DNA of 64,000 nt from Meandrina meandrites (taxonomy: Eukaryota > Cnidaria > Anthozoa > Scleractinia > Meandrinidae). Positions 1 to 21,210 of the stretch are shown piece after piece. How positions within the stretch are numbered: position 1 is the first letter of the stretch; each line of letters starts with the position of its first letter. The stretch lies in contig OY855910.1 of the NCBI GenBank assembly GCA_963693305.1, forward strand, positions 24,494,528 to 24,558,527. Reading direction: 5' to 3'. The notes beneath the pieces are model-generated. The model worked only from the letters and a program-made list of their open reading frames with translations. It was not told the origin of the DNA and did not search any database. Position numbers and translations under genes: made by a program.

Positions 1-2207
1 TTGTGAATTTTATGGATCCCTCCCTGGTACCCCCACATCCCTCTGTACAAGAGCGAAGGCAAGGAGGTTATATACTAGTAGTAATCAGCGATTAGGGGAG
101 TGCGTTCGACCTAAGATGGAGAGTCAGGTAGTAGCAAAGGAGCAAGGTTGTTGGCAAACTATGCAATTTAATATGCCTCAAATGGAGCGATGAGGATGAG
201 TGAGAGAGGAATCTCATCACACAACATTTTGGAGGAAAGATTGCGTGACGAGCCAAAAGAACATCTCTCTGCAAAATAAACTGGAATTTGTCGCATCAAG
301 AAATGGGTTGTGTTTTTTTCGAAGGGGTTCAATAAACTGTGAAAAAATTGTGACACTGTAGCAGTTCTTGATATGTTAAAGCAGAATTTTTCTTTGCTTG
401 CAAGCTATGTTATCGTAAATTGGGTGTTACACTGTTACACAAGAAGCCATTTAACCGGATGGAAACATGATCTGTCATCATAGCAGTGATTGTTTACCAA
501 AGGTCAAAAAGAACCTCAAATAATGAATGGCACGGCAAATTCTCATTGATGTCAGAATATTGTAAAACAACGTGAATAGAAGTCACTCCTAGCACTTCGT
601 GTGACATTCTCAAAGCAGAAACGTACAAAGTCATAAAGGAATGGGCAATTTGCATTCATTTTTACACTAAAATTCATATGGAATAGAAATGAATTATCAT
701 GTACACGACAAATAATTATTTATTTCACTTTAGTTGTTTAATATCTTTTGGCACTACACAGCACTACACAACTTCTAAAACTCCACAGACTTCTACAAAT
801 ACTTTCACTTCAATTTGAAAATAGATCGAGGCACAGCACATCAACTTTTCGGTCAATACACTCATAATATTCAATAATGATTCCTCATCAAAATGCCTAA
901 ACATTCTGCGAATAACTATATAATACAAATTCAAAGAAGCGATAAAACAATTTTGATCCTTATTCTACTCACTCGTTTTACATGAAATGCTAACGATTTG
1001 AAATTTTAGCTAGTTTTGTGAATCGTTTTGCATGCAAACACGCTGGTTTACCTTGCCTATAAAACAACGAATCGAGTTACTCGATTTCCACTCCTTTTAC
1101 GACGTTCGGTGGCTGATTAAAACTCTTCTACCTTGGATGAAAACCCTCCAAACAGCAGCGATAACAGACCATAACACAGGACAATTTTGTCGAGAGAAAT
1201 CACTCCAACAGCAAAACAGAAGCACATAGCATGGAGATGACGTCATTCGCCCCTGAAAAATTTTCTGGGGGGGCCAAATTGACAACGTCGTATAGTCCAT
1301 AAAAGCAAGAGTTTTTCTTGATTAGGGTGCATTCTCCTTTGTCGAACGCAAAAATGGACTTATTAAAAGGAATAATTTGTTTTCAAATCACTTGCTATTG
1401 CTGCTCTACTTGCATAATTTGGGGTTTACATGTAAAGTAACAGTTTAAGGGGAGGAACTCCTTTTCGCCAAAAAAAAATATTCATCCAAAAAATTCGGAA
1501 AACCCTCTCCCCCCATCTTCACTGTCCCTTTCCTTTTTCAAGGCAGACAGTACTGTATCTACAGGAGACTTAGTACTCTTTTCTCTTTTCAGTCTCAATA
1601 AATTTTAGTTTAAAAAGTTGCAGAAGTCACAGGAATGTTACAAACCCTAATAGCCCTTATGCATGTTTACGACAGACTAGTTTCACCACCAAGCCTTGCT
1701 TTGGAAATGCAAACTTGTAAATTTTATCATTCGTGAACAAATTCCCAAACAGCAAAGTTGAAAAGTATACCCACGTGAAAACTGCGTGGAGTTGGCAGGG
1801 GTTTGAGAATTATTTGCGTAAACAAGGCTTGTTGGTGAAGTTTGAGCATAAGATGTTATCATGCATAAGGTCAGGTTGTTCAAAGCACGATTAAGCTAAT
1901 CCAGGATAAGTGTGAACTTTGATTTCAACTTTTAAGTTTTTAGTGTGGTTTTCTGTTTATATTTTCTGTCCTACAGTTTTGATGTTGACCAATCTCAAAC
2001 TCCACAAAACATAAGCAATGAAACCACTCTTACACAAGAGAAATTGAACCCTTGATCAACTTTTAATCCTGGGTTAGTTTAGTGTTAATCTGCTTTCGAA
2101 CAACCCGGCCCAGCTGTGCTTGACAATGCATAGATAATGTACTGGGAAATAAATGGCAGTATAGGACTACTCACTAGGAACACAAATTGTTATATTTTTT
2201 TACTCAG
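1..2207. other. Gene-free stretch upstream of the first visible ALG5 exon
   Basis: No exon, RNA gene or clear transposon was found here on either strand. The ALG5 reading frame enters the window at 2208 already inside the catalytic domain, after the point where the family's PAYNEE-like nucleotide-binding motif should be. I searched this stretch for that motif and did not find it. It is therefore probably intron or 5' gene region of ALG5, with earlier exons outside the window. Short open frames at 1032-1229 and 1683-1883 have no recognisable product. Confidence 0.5.
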
Positions 2208-3614
2208 TGCCTATAATGTTGGACGAAACATTTGACTACCTGGAAAAAGAAAAGGTAATAGCTTTAAGTTTATTTTTGACATTTGTAATAGAAGTGATCA
2301 CAAGTAGTGTTTTATGTGCTAGGTCAGCTAAGCAAGAAGTAAAGAAAAAATGATGAGTATGTAGCGCAGTTGTTTTGGTATTGCACTGGTACAACTAACA
2401 CAAGTACGAGTATGGTGAAAGTAGCTTGGCTTATGTCAATTTAATTAGTGCATTGTTTTTTGTTCTTGTTTTTCCAGAAAAAGAAACCATCCTTTACCTA
2501 TGAAATAATAATAGTGGATGACGGTAGCAAAGATGCAACATCTAAGGTTGGTGAAAATTATAGAAATTAAATAATTAATTAAAGGAGTCTTAGTTCTGAG
2601 TCCGAGTGCCATGGTAAAATTTTATAATGGCCTGAAAGCCTGCAAATACAGTCAAAGCTCTAGTAAGCGGACACCCTCGGGACGCGAAAAAAGTGTCCAT
2701 AACTGGAGCTGGCCGCTTAGGAAAATGGTTCTCGTAAGCGGCCACTAGAGGTGTTGGAGATAGATGGCCGCTTATGAGAGCTTGCCCAGCTAACAATAAA
2801 TACCGTATTGTAACTGGACGTGGATGACGACAAAACAAACACTGCAATATGGTACTGTAGTTACTGTAAAATCATTGTGAGGAACAGCAATGTGAAGTTG
2901 ATTGATAAAAACAAGATACAGAGGTTGATAATAGGATTTTCTTTTGGGTGTCCGCTTACAGGAGCTTAAAAACAAAGAAAAAGGCTAAGTCGTAATCTCT
3001 GAAAGTGTTCGCAGCCGCTTACGGGAATGTCCGCTTACAAGAATGTTAAAATACAGAGTTTATATGGGAGTTAAAACAGGGTTTCAAACAAGGCAGTCGT
3101 AAGTAGAGCTGTCCGCTTACGAGAGTGTCCGTTAAGAGAGCTTCGACTGTAAAAGTTGAAAATCTCGGGCAGGTAACATTGTTGTGAATTTTTTAAAGGA
3201 TTCATACTTGAGCAGTTGCCAAGCAGAACCTAGCTGCATGGAATTCACTGAGTACCGTATCACTTGTCCATATTTTAAAACATCCTAATAATATCTGCTG
3301 AAAAATTATAAAAAAGAATGTCATTTGTTGCAATTTTATTTTATATGCTGTTGTTACACACTGTACATTTTGGGCCATGTTGCCTATCAGAATTTACCAT
3401 GGCAGGGCTCACATTGGGATTTAGGCTAGCTTATATTTGTGGAACATGGAATAGTTTACAAAATTGTTAAAAAGAATTTATGGACATTTTGAAGGTAAAA
3501 GTAGGCTATGGTATATCAAGTTTTGAGATATATGTGTGCCAAAAAATGTAAAGAATGTGGATAGTTTGGGAAATGGCAGTTGCAGGCAGGAGTTCAGACC
3601 CCTCTCTCCACCCC

Positions 3615-3647
<33 letters not shown>

Positions 3648-6600
3648 GTCTGTTTATGGGTACAGCTTTAATGATCCTTTATTGGTAAAGTTGCATACAT
3701 AAGTGTCAGGGAGATGTAATTATGTTTATTTGAATGATAATGTAGGTCGCTCTGGAATATTCAAAGAAGTATGGTGTTCACCAGATGAGGGTTTTGACTT
3801 TAGAAAAGAATCGAGGTAAAGGTGGAGCAGTCAGACTGGTAAGATTTTTTTTTGTTAATGTACAAAGTTTTCTGGGCACAGCCAGGGTGCTCAATCACAT
3901 TTATTTGTAATCTTGAAACTGTGATGTCTGAACAAAGATCTCTCAACTTAACAAGCTAATCACCCACGAAGTAGCCTGGAATCAAGGACCATGCAAGATC
4001 CATGGAAATGCATTTTTTATCCAATCATGCCACTGTGTGGTTCCAGAAAATATCCATACCCCCTCCACGGAATGGATTTTTGCTAAGACCCCACCCCTCT
4101 GGAAATTCCAATTAAGCTTCATACATTTCCTTAAGTTTTTGGCCTTTGAGAACCCCACCCCCAGGAATTTCCAATCCCTTCTGTGGGGGGGGGGGGGGGG
4201 GGGGGGGGGGAGTATGGACATTTTCTGGAACCACACATTGTTTATCTGACCTTATCTTGATGATCTTACAGTAGGTGCAATATTAATGCTGAATAGATCT
4301 TGTTGCATGTTTTCAAATACTATCTATGGACAGGCCAAAAAATTTACCGATGTTAACTCAGCAATTGTCCATCAAATGATAATTCAAGAAATTCCTTTTG
4401 GCCATAGGGTATGTTTAGCTCACGAGGAAGGAGGCTACTCATGGCTGATGCAGATGGTGCAAGTAAATTTGCTGACTTGGCAAGATTAGAAAAAGCTTTA
4501 GATGAGCTGAATGGAAAGAAGGTCAGTCTCGTTTATTGCAGATGCTATGCCACAATATCAGTCATTTCTTACAACGTGTACAAAATTTAGTCACAAATAG
4601 CCCTGGTGTGATTACACTAGTTGCTCAAGGTTCATGCACAAGCATCATTTATTTAAAGTTCTTTCCAATCTCTGGCAACTTCAAACTGCTCTCACCTGGG
4701 TATGATTTTCTTCTTGCTGTTTTGTGAACTCGATTATGATAAAATTTTCACATTTTGCACGTCAAAATTGATGCTTGGAGGTCAAATTAGCTAATCTGAC
4801 TTAAACTTGCATAGCGGCTATTAAAACTTTAGTCACAAAATTACCATCAATCCTGAATCATGTGTAAGTTCTTTAACACTTTGTCACCTAGAACACCCTA
4901 AACCTCCTTTGATGATGCATGGGCCTTTGTTCCTCTTCTCATGACATTATACTAAGCCAAAAAATGAGATATTTATACTCAAGCTCTGCAGGAGGAAAAG
5001 ATCTTCATTAATAATACCAAAAGCAGAGTGATTGGGTTAATTGAGCTTGAAATGCAAGCTAAAATTTCCTTCTTCTGAGTAGTTTGGATCAAATTTAGTT
5101 CATAACTGACCAGAAAATCTCCAAAATGACTTAAAAATGCATTCTTTTCTGATAAACTCCAGCTCCTGGAGTTAATTTATTTTAATAAATTAAAATTGTT
5201 CACCATTTGAAGACACATTTCAAACAAGAGTGATTTTGATTTATGTGTTCATCAGTCAGGGACACAAATTAGGTTAAGTCTGCGTTCGAGCCTAGCAACC
5301 CATCAGACCAGAGCTTATCCCAGTTTCCGTAGCATGAAGTGACTAGGAGTATTTCTACTCCCCCCTGGATGGGATGCTAGTCCATTGCAGGGTTACCCCC
5401 AGCAGTAAATTCGCTAGTACCCATTTATACACCTGGGTGGAGAGAGACACTATGAAAGTAAAGTGTCTTGTCAAAGAACACAATGCAGTGACCCTGATCA
5501 GGGCTTGAACCCAGACTGCTCAATGCAGGGTCCAGTGCACTAACCATAAGGTCACTGTGTCTCCCTCAGTAACACAAGCTTAACTCAATTTTTTACCATC
5601 ATTTCTTTCCAAGAGTGATGTTGTGAATTATTCAATATATATTTTTTCTTCTTCAGGGGAACAAAGCGGTAATAATTTGTGGTTCAAGAGCACATCTTCA
5701 AGAGGAAGCAGTAGCACATGTAAGTGATCTAGAATGAGAAATGAGAATGGTCTGTCAGTGTATAAAGCAAAGAGAACTTTGCTCATGTGAGCTGTAAATG
5801 TTTTTAAGAACACCATTTTCTCATAGAGGATAAAGAAGAAAACGCAAGCTGTTGGCTTAAATTATTTATTAATAGGCATTAATCCCCTCCCTGTCTAGAA
5901 CTTCATCCTCAAATCAGGAACCTCATGGAGGAAAAAATCTCAGGAAGGCAAAGGGTTGTTTTATTCCAGGATTGAATGCTAATGAGATGCACATTCTTTA
6001 TGAAGGGCATCACAAAGTGTCCTCATTGATACAATTCCAACAAACACACATATTAATTGATTAGTTATAAATAAAGAAAAAAATCTTTCATTGCTGGCAC
6101 ACTCTTGTATAAATTCATTATCATGACAAGCTGTTCCAATATCTTTTTTTCAGCGCTCTCTCTTTAGGAACTTTCTAATGTATGGCTTCCATTTCCTTGT
6201 GTGGTTTCTTTGTGTGCGAGGAATCAAAGACACACAGGTAAACTGTAAAAACTGTTGTTACATGGTTACTTATGTACATATCGATACAATATGTCAATGA
6301 TACTGTTTTTTGTTTGTATCCTGTTTTCCGTTGGTTTTTCTTTTCTATCCTTTTCGTGTTAAACACAGACTAAGCATATTAGTTTTACTGAAATACTCTG
6401 CTCATTTAGTTTTTACTATTCTGAGTAGTTTTTTGCAGTTTTTGTTTACTGCTTTATTTCTGGCAAAGTAAAATGGCTATTGCTGTTGTCTTAGTGATGT
6501 AGAATTTCCAAAAATTCTTAAGCCTGGCACACATGTTGCAATGCTGCACGATTTTCAATCAACCTACAAAATTTAGTGCTGACTCAGATAGTATCCGGTC

Positions 6601-8496
6601 ACTTCGCTCCTAATTAGATTGCTCCCAACAAAAGTCAGATCGCGCCATAGGAAAAGTCATATTGCTCCCAAACTTTGCTCCATGTTCAGTAAAGTGTAAG
6701 TAAAGTACGACCGAGTTCGCTACAAATGTACGACCTAGAATATTTCTCGTTCTTTAAGCGTGAGAAAAGTGCGACTTGGTTTGGAGCGATATGACTTTGG
6801 CTGGGAGCGATTTGGCCATGGAGCGAAGTGACCGCAATTCGCTCAGATTGTTGAAAGGGTGGACAATGTTATCCCTTTGATAAATCACTATCCAGTGGAT
6901 AAGTGTTTCAAAACCAACCATTGATTCATTCATTCATGAGTTTGCTCCTACCAATACGCACAGCAATTACAGGGCTAGACAAAGTGTAATTGAGGTGTTG
7001 TGCACAATGCTGTATCATGTGCGGTGGCTTTTGATTTTCTCCAGAACCTGATTATAAATGGAATCGATTAATCTCTTTCCTCTACAAGTCCTTCCACAAG
7101 AGGTTGCCACATAGAGCGAGTACACATGTCATCATTGGACTCTAGTTTTGACGATGTTGTGTTTTGTTTCAGTGTGGATTCAAACTTTTCACGCGACCAG
7201 CGGCATTGTTAACCTTTTCTGCTCTTCATGTGGAGAGGTGGTAAGTTTTTAGTGACGTTTACGGAATACAACCTCGCAGGAACATACGAGTAAATTTTTG
7301 ATTTCAACAACTTTAAAAGGAAACTTTTCTTATTGACAGACGCGTTTTTATTCTTAGGGCCTTTGATGTAGAGTTGCTGTACATTGCACAGAAATTAAAG
7401 ATCGCTCTTGCGGAAGTAGCCATCAACTGGACAGAGATTGAAGGTCTGCATGCGGTATTTTTTCAGCCAATGAAGTCTAGTCGTGACTTGCTTCACGTTA
7501 GCTTTCACCCATAATTTTCGCCCCGTTTTTTTTTTCTGCGCTTGGCACCGGTTGCATGTTTTCCCGCGTTTGGCACCGGTTGCATGTTTTCCCGCTCTTG
7601 GTACCGATTGCATGTTTTCCCGCGTTTAGCACCGATTGCATGTTTTCCCGCGTTTGGCATCAGTTGGATGTTTTCTCGAGTTTTGCACGGGTTGCATGTT
7701 TTCCCGCGTTTGGCACGGGTTACATGTTTTCCCGCATTTGACAGCGGTTGCATGTTTTCCCGCGTTTGGCAGCAGTTGTATGTTTTCCCGCGTTTGGTAC
7801 CGGTTGCATGTTTACCCGTGCTTGCACTGAATGCATGTTTTCCCGCTCTTGGCACTGATTGCATGTTTTCCCGCGTTTGACACCGGTTCTATGTTTTCCT
7901 GATTCAGCTCTTGGCGTCGTTAATTGAATATTAAGCTGTACTCACAGGGATACAGTGAGTTTTGTTTTCAATGTTCCCTGAGGCCAAGCCGAGAAGAACA
8001 TTGAGCGTCAAGGCGAAACAAAACCTACTGTTTCCCGTGTGGACAGTCATGCTGTTGTTGCCCGGCTAGGGAGTTACTGAGCAGCCTGTTCCAGGCTCTC
8101 GGAAGTTGGGGCAAACGAAAAAAGCGGGCAAGCGAGGAAGAAACGAGGGGAGCTGAGTCATTAGTGAGTTTTGTTGCCCTTGGTTGTTATACAGTTTTGA
8201 GGCAGGTCACGTGATACGTTCTCCTCCATTTCAGTTGGAGGGTATAACAATTTGATTTGTTGTGATTGGACAGAGCGAGGTCTTTTATTTTATAACAGTT
8301 GTAATGGAAAGTTAAATTTGCTCTTGACATTGTAGTTTACGACTTTCTCTTACATAAAGTCATTGTTGTTTTGTAAGGTTCAAAGATGATTCCATTTTGG
8401 AGTTGGCTACAGATGGGGAAAGATCTGCTTCTCATTAATTTACGATATCTTGTTGGAGCTTGGAGAATCGAAACGATGAAGCTTAAGAGCCAATAA
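2208..8496 (+). CDS. ALG5: ALG5, dolichyl-phosphate beta-glucosyltransferase (5' partial)
   Basis: Nine exons are seen: 2208-2254, 2478-2546, 3746-3838, 4408-4521, 5657-5719, 6154-6237, 7173-7240, 7358-7443 and 8378-8496. All have AG/GT borders and matching phases, and together encode the last 246 residues. Family landmarks in order are LPIMLDETFDYLEK, EIIIVDDGSKDATSK (metal/nucleotide-binding aspartates), KNRGKGGAVR, LLMADADGASKF (DxD-like), CGSRAHL, GFHFLVWFLCVRGIKDTQCGFKLF, WAFDVELLYIA, VAINWTEIEGSKMIPFWSW and LVGAWR. ALG5 (GT2 family) is known to transfer glucose from UDP-Glc to dolichyl phosphate on the ER membrane for N-glycan assembly. Human ALG5 is about 324 aa, so roughly the first 80 residues, including the membrane anchor and first catalytic motif, are upstream of the window. 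The stop codon lies inside an AATAAA. Confidence 0.95.
2647..3151. mobile_element. TIR element, TACAGTC-ended, about 505 bp, in an ALG5 intron
   Basis: The left end reads TACAGTCAAAGCTCTAGTAA and the right end, reverse complemented, TACAGTCGAAGCTCTCTTAA. The interior repeats a CCGCTTACG-like motif several times in both orientations. There is no coding capacity. Other TACAGTC-ended elements occur at 51841-52005 and 50254-50858. This looks like a non-autonomous DNA transposon; the superfamily was not resolved. Confidence 0.75.
4034..4237. mobile_element. MITE-like TIR element carrying a long G-run, in an ALG5 intron
   Basis: Ends are TGTGTGGTTCCAGAAAATAT at the left and its near-exact inverse at the right, where the copy closes with GGAACCACACA. 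The interior is rich in CCCCACCCC and includes a G homopolymer at about 4184-4211. The poly-Pro and poly-Gly frames here are by-products. A related internal segment lies at 42007-42084. Confidence 0.75.
5276..5565 (-). mobile_element. tRNA-derived SINE, near full length, in an ALG5 intron
   Basis: Same family as the well-preserved copy at 42251-42525. The tRNA-like head is at the right end and the tail (GCAGACTT) at the left. Core phrases shared with the other copies are GAGTATTTCTACTCCCCCCT, GGATGGGATGCTAGTCCATT and ACACCTGGGTGGAGAGA. The B-box region is partly decayed. Confidence 0.8.
6597..6833. mobile_element. Short TIR element (GGTCACTTCGCTCC ends)
   Basis: GGTCACTTCGCTCC at the left is inverted as GGAGCGAAGTGACC at the right, with further imperfect complementarity inward (ATTGCTCCCA against TGGGAGCGAT). 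About 237 bp, non-coding, in an ALG5 intron. Confidence 0.65.
6849..6930. repeat. Partial copy of the GGTTGTTCAAAGGGTGGATAA palindromic MITE
   Basis: TTGTTGAAAGGGTGGACAAT followed by AAATCACTATCCAGTGGATAAG matches the left half of the full elements at 37305-37449, 48611-48750 and 58726-58875. The right half is missing. Confidence 0.6.
7539..7894 (+). repeat. 28-bp minisatellite in the last ALG5 intron, about 12-13 units
   Basis: The unit begins GCATGTTTTCCCGCGTTTGG and is 28 nt. Units differ by one to several substitutions, and one unit near 7806-7835 is irregular. The array makes overlapping open frames on both strands (Cys/Phe-rich on +, Gly/Lys-rich on -). They exist only because the unit contains no stop codon in those frames. 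It sits between the exon ending at 7443 and the terminal exon at 8378. Confidence 0.9.
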
Positions 8497-8497
8497 A
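8492..8497 (+). promoter_or_regulatory. AATAAA polyadenylation signal overlapping the ALG5 stop codon
   Basis: The last codons read CAA TAA followed by AATA, so AATAAA contains the stop. Use of this copy would need cleavage 10-30 nt later and leave a very short 3' UTR. Position and motif are seen; use is inferred. Confidence 0.45.
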
Positions 8498-17109
<8,612 letters not shown>

Positions 17110-19432
17110 GTGAGACTTGAATGATGAGAGATTTAGTTTATGTTGTAAAAGGCGAAATTTTTTTGAGCTGATAGAGAGTTTGTGCTTACAGACACATTTG
17201 GTAAAGTTGGACATTAAAGCTTTAACGTTAAAAAGAAGTTAATGATTTTATGTAGCTGTTTTGTTATGCTGAAATGCATTTAAGGCTCAAAGACTTGCGA
17301 TTTGAATTAAAAAAGAAAACATTATTTTCTAAAGTTAAGGTGTTTACATGTAAATGCAAGCAATATTCTGTGTATTATACCAGCCGTACATGTTGATTTG
17401 AATCAAAATCACTTATTTGATCTTGCGTACAAAAAATATGGTTCTAACAATTATATTACTCTTGTTATGTGCAAAGTATTTCTAGTTTCAATATGAATGT
17501 GTAACAAATATCTAATTTAGTTCATATACTCAAATATTTGAGAGTTAAAGTAATAATGATTGTTAAAGGAAAGCTGCTGAACACTCTTGGCCGTGTTATT
17601 TGTTGGGTTATAAAAAGGTTAGCAAAAGTTTATTGTTCAGTATACATTGTTACTATTAAATGTTTAGGGTAAGTCATTGACACAAATGAGTTGTTCTTAT
17701 AACTGGCTTTCTTTCTGTTTGGGCTTTATGTAGGTGTCATGCTAATTAGTAAATTGCCCACAAATATAATGGGGGGGGGGGGGGTACAAGAACATTCTTA
17801 AGTATGTACCAAGTAGACTATTCATTTTCAACTGGCCATGTTTTCCTGAGAAATTAACAGCATCTATAATTATAGTATGAGTTTATTTGCAAAGGTTTGG
17901 TTGCAAAGTTATGGCTTGTTCAAATATAACATATTTGTTTGGTTAAAAGCAACCTACATTACCCAATATTGCCATAAACAAAAGGTTTTGCAAAACTTAC
18001 TGATATCCCCTTTACCTCCACTTACAATACCTTGCGGTTTTCCTCGCCAGGCCCTGCTGCGTAAAAAAAAACCCAGTGAAATGGAGAGGAGTCACCATAA
18101 AATCTTTAGTGTATGACTTTACAAGGCTGACGTGAAGCCACATTAATTTTTTTGCAATTGTTCGTTTAGTGGTAAATACTTGTGTGCTTCAGTTGTAACT
18201 CACTTTTGATCATGTTTTTGCTGAATGTGTTGGTGCTTATAACTTCTCATCAAATGACGTTCAAGACTTACAAGTGTATAAGTTGCAAAGAAACTCCAAA
18301 ATAGTTTTGCTGACAGTCGTTTAACTCATTGAACCAATATCAGGAAGGTACCCATCAATAAACTTATTGGAAATAATTAATATGCTGGTAACCAGTTATT
18401 CATAGGAATTTTATTTGATGGCTCTTATTAGCTTACAGGTCTAGTTGTTTTATGGAACAGTTTTGTACCTGTTAGCTTTTAGACAGTTTTAAAGACTGTG
18501 TACTGACCTTTCTTCTTGATTTGAACCATTGATTGTGTACTTTCAAGTCTGTGGATAAAAGCGCTCTATACACTTCAGACTTTTTTTTATACATGTAGAT
18601 TCTTTTAGTTTATAGATGAAACCCTACTGTCTGACCATTCAATTGGAAGCTGCTAAGTAGTTCTTTCATTTTGTACTGTTTCTTTCTTCGTTTTTTTCCT
18701 GTATTTTGGAAAAGGACACATGCGACGTTAACTAAGAAAAGCTCTGGATGAGTTAACATTTTTTTCAAGGTGTAGAAAATCAGGGTGGCCATTTATGAAT
18801 ACCGCCACGATAGCAGGGTTTTCCAGTTCAAACAACGATTTTTGCAGAGAAACTAGAAAAGTAACTGGAAACTGACAAAGAATTTGGTCAGGCAGTAAAT
18901 GTTTGCTGGCAAACCCTGCAAAGCATACAGTGTGTTCTTTTTTTCTAATAAACTTTCCTAGTAGCTTAAAGCATTGTATGAACTGTTCTGGGATGTCACT
19001 GTACTAAAGCCTTCTTTTCATGTATGCGGCATAAACGATATAATAAAGCGTCCTTTGCAAGTGAAGTGTTTGGAAAGCAATAAACTAACTTTATCAGATG
19101 CGACTTAGCAATATATACAGCAACTATTAAAGAAACTGTCCAACAGCATGTCATTTGGTAATTTCAACTAACCTCTGGTCTCACATGCACTGTGTAACCG
19201 TTTTCGGGATCGTCGCGCAATTGATCCTGTTTATGAACGTCCTTGGATTGAGTTGTGTGACAACAAAAATGACAGCGAAACTTACCCTCCCCTCCCTGTC
19301 TTGGTTGATATTTACTGGTACCTGGTGTAAGAGTGGTACCTTGTGGCTGATGTAAGTCGTGCCAAACGCACAGTAAGACACTACCTCTGGAACCTCTATT
19401 TTCATTCGCCTGTTGTAAACACCACCTCTATA

Positions 19433-19678
19433 TAAGGTGGTGGCAAATGAGGACACTTTGTTGCGGACACATTGTTGCTCATGATGTTTCTTGGGTGGGC
19501 AAACGAGCGGGACACAAAACATTTGTTTTGTGTCCATGCCGGGCAAATGGGGAAACATTTGTTGCAGACACAAAATGTTTCTGACAAAAATCAGAGACAT
19601 TTTTTTGTATCTCGGACACAAATGTTGTTTCCGCAACAAATGCTACGCAACATTGTGTCCTCGTTTGCCACCACCTTA
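19433..19678. mobile_element. MITE with AAGGTGGTGGCAAA ends
   Basis: The left end AAGGTGGTGGCAAATGAGGA and the right end, reverse complemented AAGGTGGTGGCAAACGAGGA, match at all but one position. Flanking TA could be the target duplication. The interior repeats 'ggacacaaa' and 'caacaaatg' motifs. About 246 bp, non-coding. Confidence 0.8.
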
Positions 19679-19814
19679 TTGTTATTCAGGGCTAGGGGCA
19701 TTGTTATGACCTGTTGTCTATTTATTCCTGAAGTTACTCGTTCCGATAGGTAGTGGGAGACCCCAAACGCACTCCACTTCTTATTCCACTTCATTTACTA
19801 TTTTTACCCTTCCG

Positions 19815-19943
19815 ATAATACACCTTGTTTACATCCCAAAATTTTGCACAATCGTTGTTTTCAGTTTCTTTTGGGATTTACAATAGTCTCAAGAGAAATT
19901 GAAAACAATGCAAAAACTATGGGGGACAAACAAGGTGTATTAT
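19815..19943. mobile_element. Short MITE with ATAATACACCTTGTTT ends
   Basis: The 16-bp ends are exact inverted copies (ATAATACACCTTGTTT and AAACAAGGTGTATTAT). About 129 bp, with no coding content. Confidence 0.7.
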
Positions 19944-20714
19944 GGGAACGTGAAATAGCGAATTCTTGTCCCTGGAGCCGTCTGAGGAACACACACAGCT
20001 GTACCTCATGCAAAGGCCCCTCTCTCCTCCGCAGAGGCGCCTTCAGTGGACGGGGTGGGGGGTGGCGGGTACACGAAAATTGAATAATAGGTGGGAGCGT
20101 GGGGCTCCGCGTGCTTAATTTTAACCTTTCCCCATTTCACAGCCAGTACGAAAAAATAAAACAGGCCTCTGCGGAGGAGAACAAAGGTCCACTGGCTAAG
20201 AGGGACAGGCAGCTCTGGGGTCGATTTCTGAAGTAGTCATACTATATTTTGCTTTTAATTGAAAGATAGTTTAGGCTCCTACACTTTAAGATCATCGCCA
20301 ATTTTACGGCTTCTGAAAACCGGCTGTAGTGTGTGGCCAATTTTCTTGCTTAATTCAGAGAGATGTTTAATGATGATGGTGATCATGATGATGATAACTT
20401 TGAAGAGGGGTAAACACTTTGCAGCCCAAGACTGGTAACCTAGTGCCCCTCTACCTTAAAAAAACGAGATAGAAAAAATCGAGAAACGAGAAAATATACA
20501 GGTGAAAAATCTCTATGGAACAATGGACTATAAGAATTAAAAATACAAATAGACAGTTGAAAAAAAGTACTGCTATTAAAAGTAAGGTAAAAATTGCTTA
20601 AAAGTGAGGACTTCCTAAAATGTTAAAAACTAAGAAATTGTGAAATGGTCTAAGCCCCACATAAAGATCCTTGATTACTGTTGCGATGCATGGACTGGCT
20701 TTTGGTTTATCGGA

Positions 20715-21210
20715 GCACACTCACGGATGGATGCTTGATAAGTGGGCCGTTAGGTAGACCGTCATCACTAACAGCAGGTGCCCATCCCAGTCACCCTGAT
20801 GGTCTGATATGTACTTGGCCAACATATCCTGGAGAGTACGGTTCATTCGTTTTACCATTTCTGTTGCTTTCTGGGTGGTATGGAGAGGAACGGGTCTAGC
20901 CCGCGCATTCCCGTGCGCCCGATACGTGTTGCGTGCGAGCAAAGATCTAGGGCTGGACCAGAATCTTCGCTCGCGCGCGACACTCACTTCGCGCACTCGC
21001 ACGGGAACGCTTGCTACGCAGGCTAGTACGGGTCTGATCCATGTTGATTGAACAGGACACACATGGGTCTAAATGGATTTTCTCTAGGGCTCAGTACCTG
21101 GCAATTATTTCGTTAACCAGTTTCTCTGGGACTGTCTTCGCTTCTTGTTTTGAGATCGAGAACGCCTCTTTCCACGCTGTGAAATAATCTTCCACAACCA
21201 ACGTAATAAT
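20715..21210 (-). mobile_element. Ty3/gypsy-type integrase remnant, broken
   Basis: Minus-strand translation gives two integrase-like pieces. The upstream piece (about 21207-21094) carries VVEDYFTAWKEAF and QEAKTVPEKLV. The downstream piece (about 20873-20721) carries NRTLQDMLAKY and DWDGHLLLVM. These resemble the catalytic-core and late-core segments of Ty3/gypsy integrases. The reading frame is broken by a 130-bp MITE insertion (20898-21027), frame loss nearby and stop codons. No protease, reverse transcriptase or LTRs were found, so this is a fragment. A 29-bp direct repeat beginning GGCTTTTGGTTTAT flanks it (20697-20725 and 21231-21259). Confidence 0.75.
20898..21027. mobile_element. hAT-like MITE inserted in the integrase remnant, 8-bp TSD
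   Basis: ACGGGTCT occurs exactly at both borders (20890-20897 and 21028-21035), an 8-bp target duplication typical of hAT elements. The ends (AGCCCGCG and CGCAGGCTAGT) are an inverted pair related to the GCCTGCGAGCAGG family at 40218-40301 and 32606-32734. The interior is GC-rich. Confidence 0.78.

Noticed and set aside
1..90. Possible ALG5 upstream exon starting ATGGATCCCTCCCTGGTACC
   Set aside because: The translation lacks the expected WDSP...VVVPAYNEE sequence and has no donor in phase with 2208.
7505..7864. 119-codon minus-strand and 112-codon plus-strand open frames
   Set aside because: Both come from the 28-bp minisatellite. Unit length is not a multiple of three and no start context or splice evidence supports a protein.
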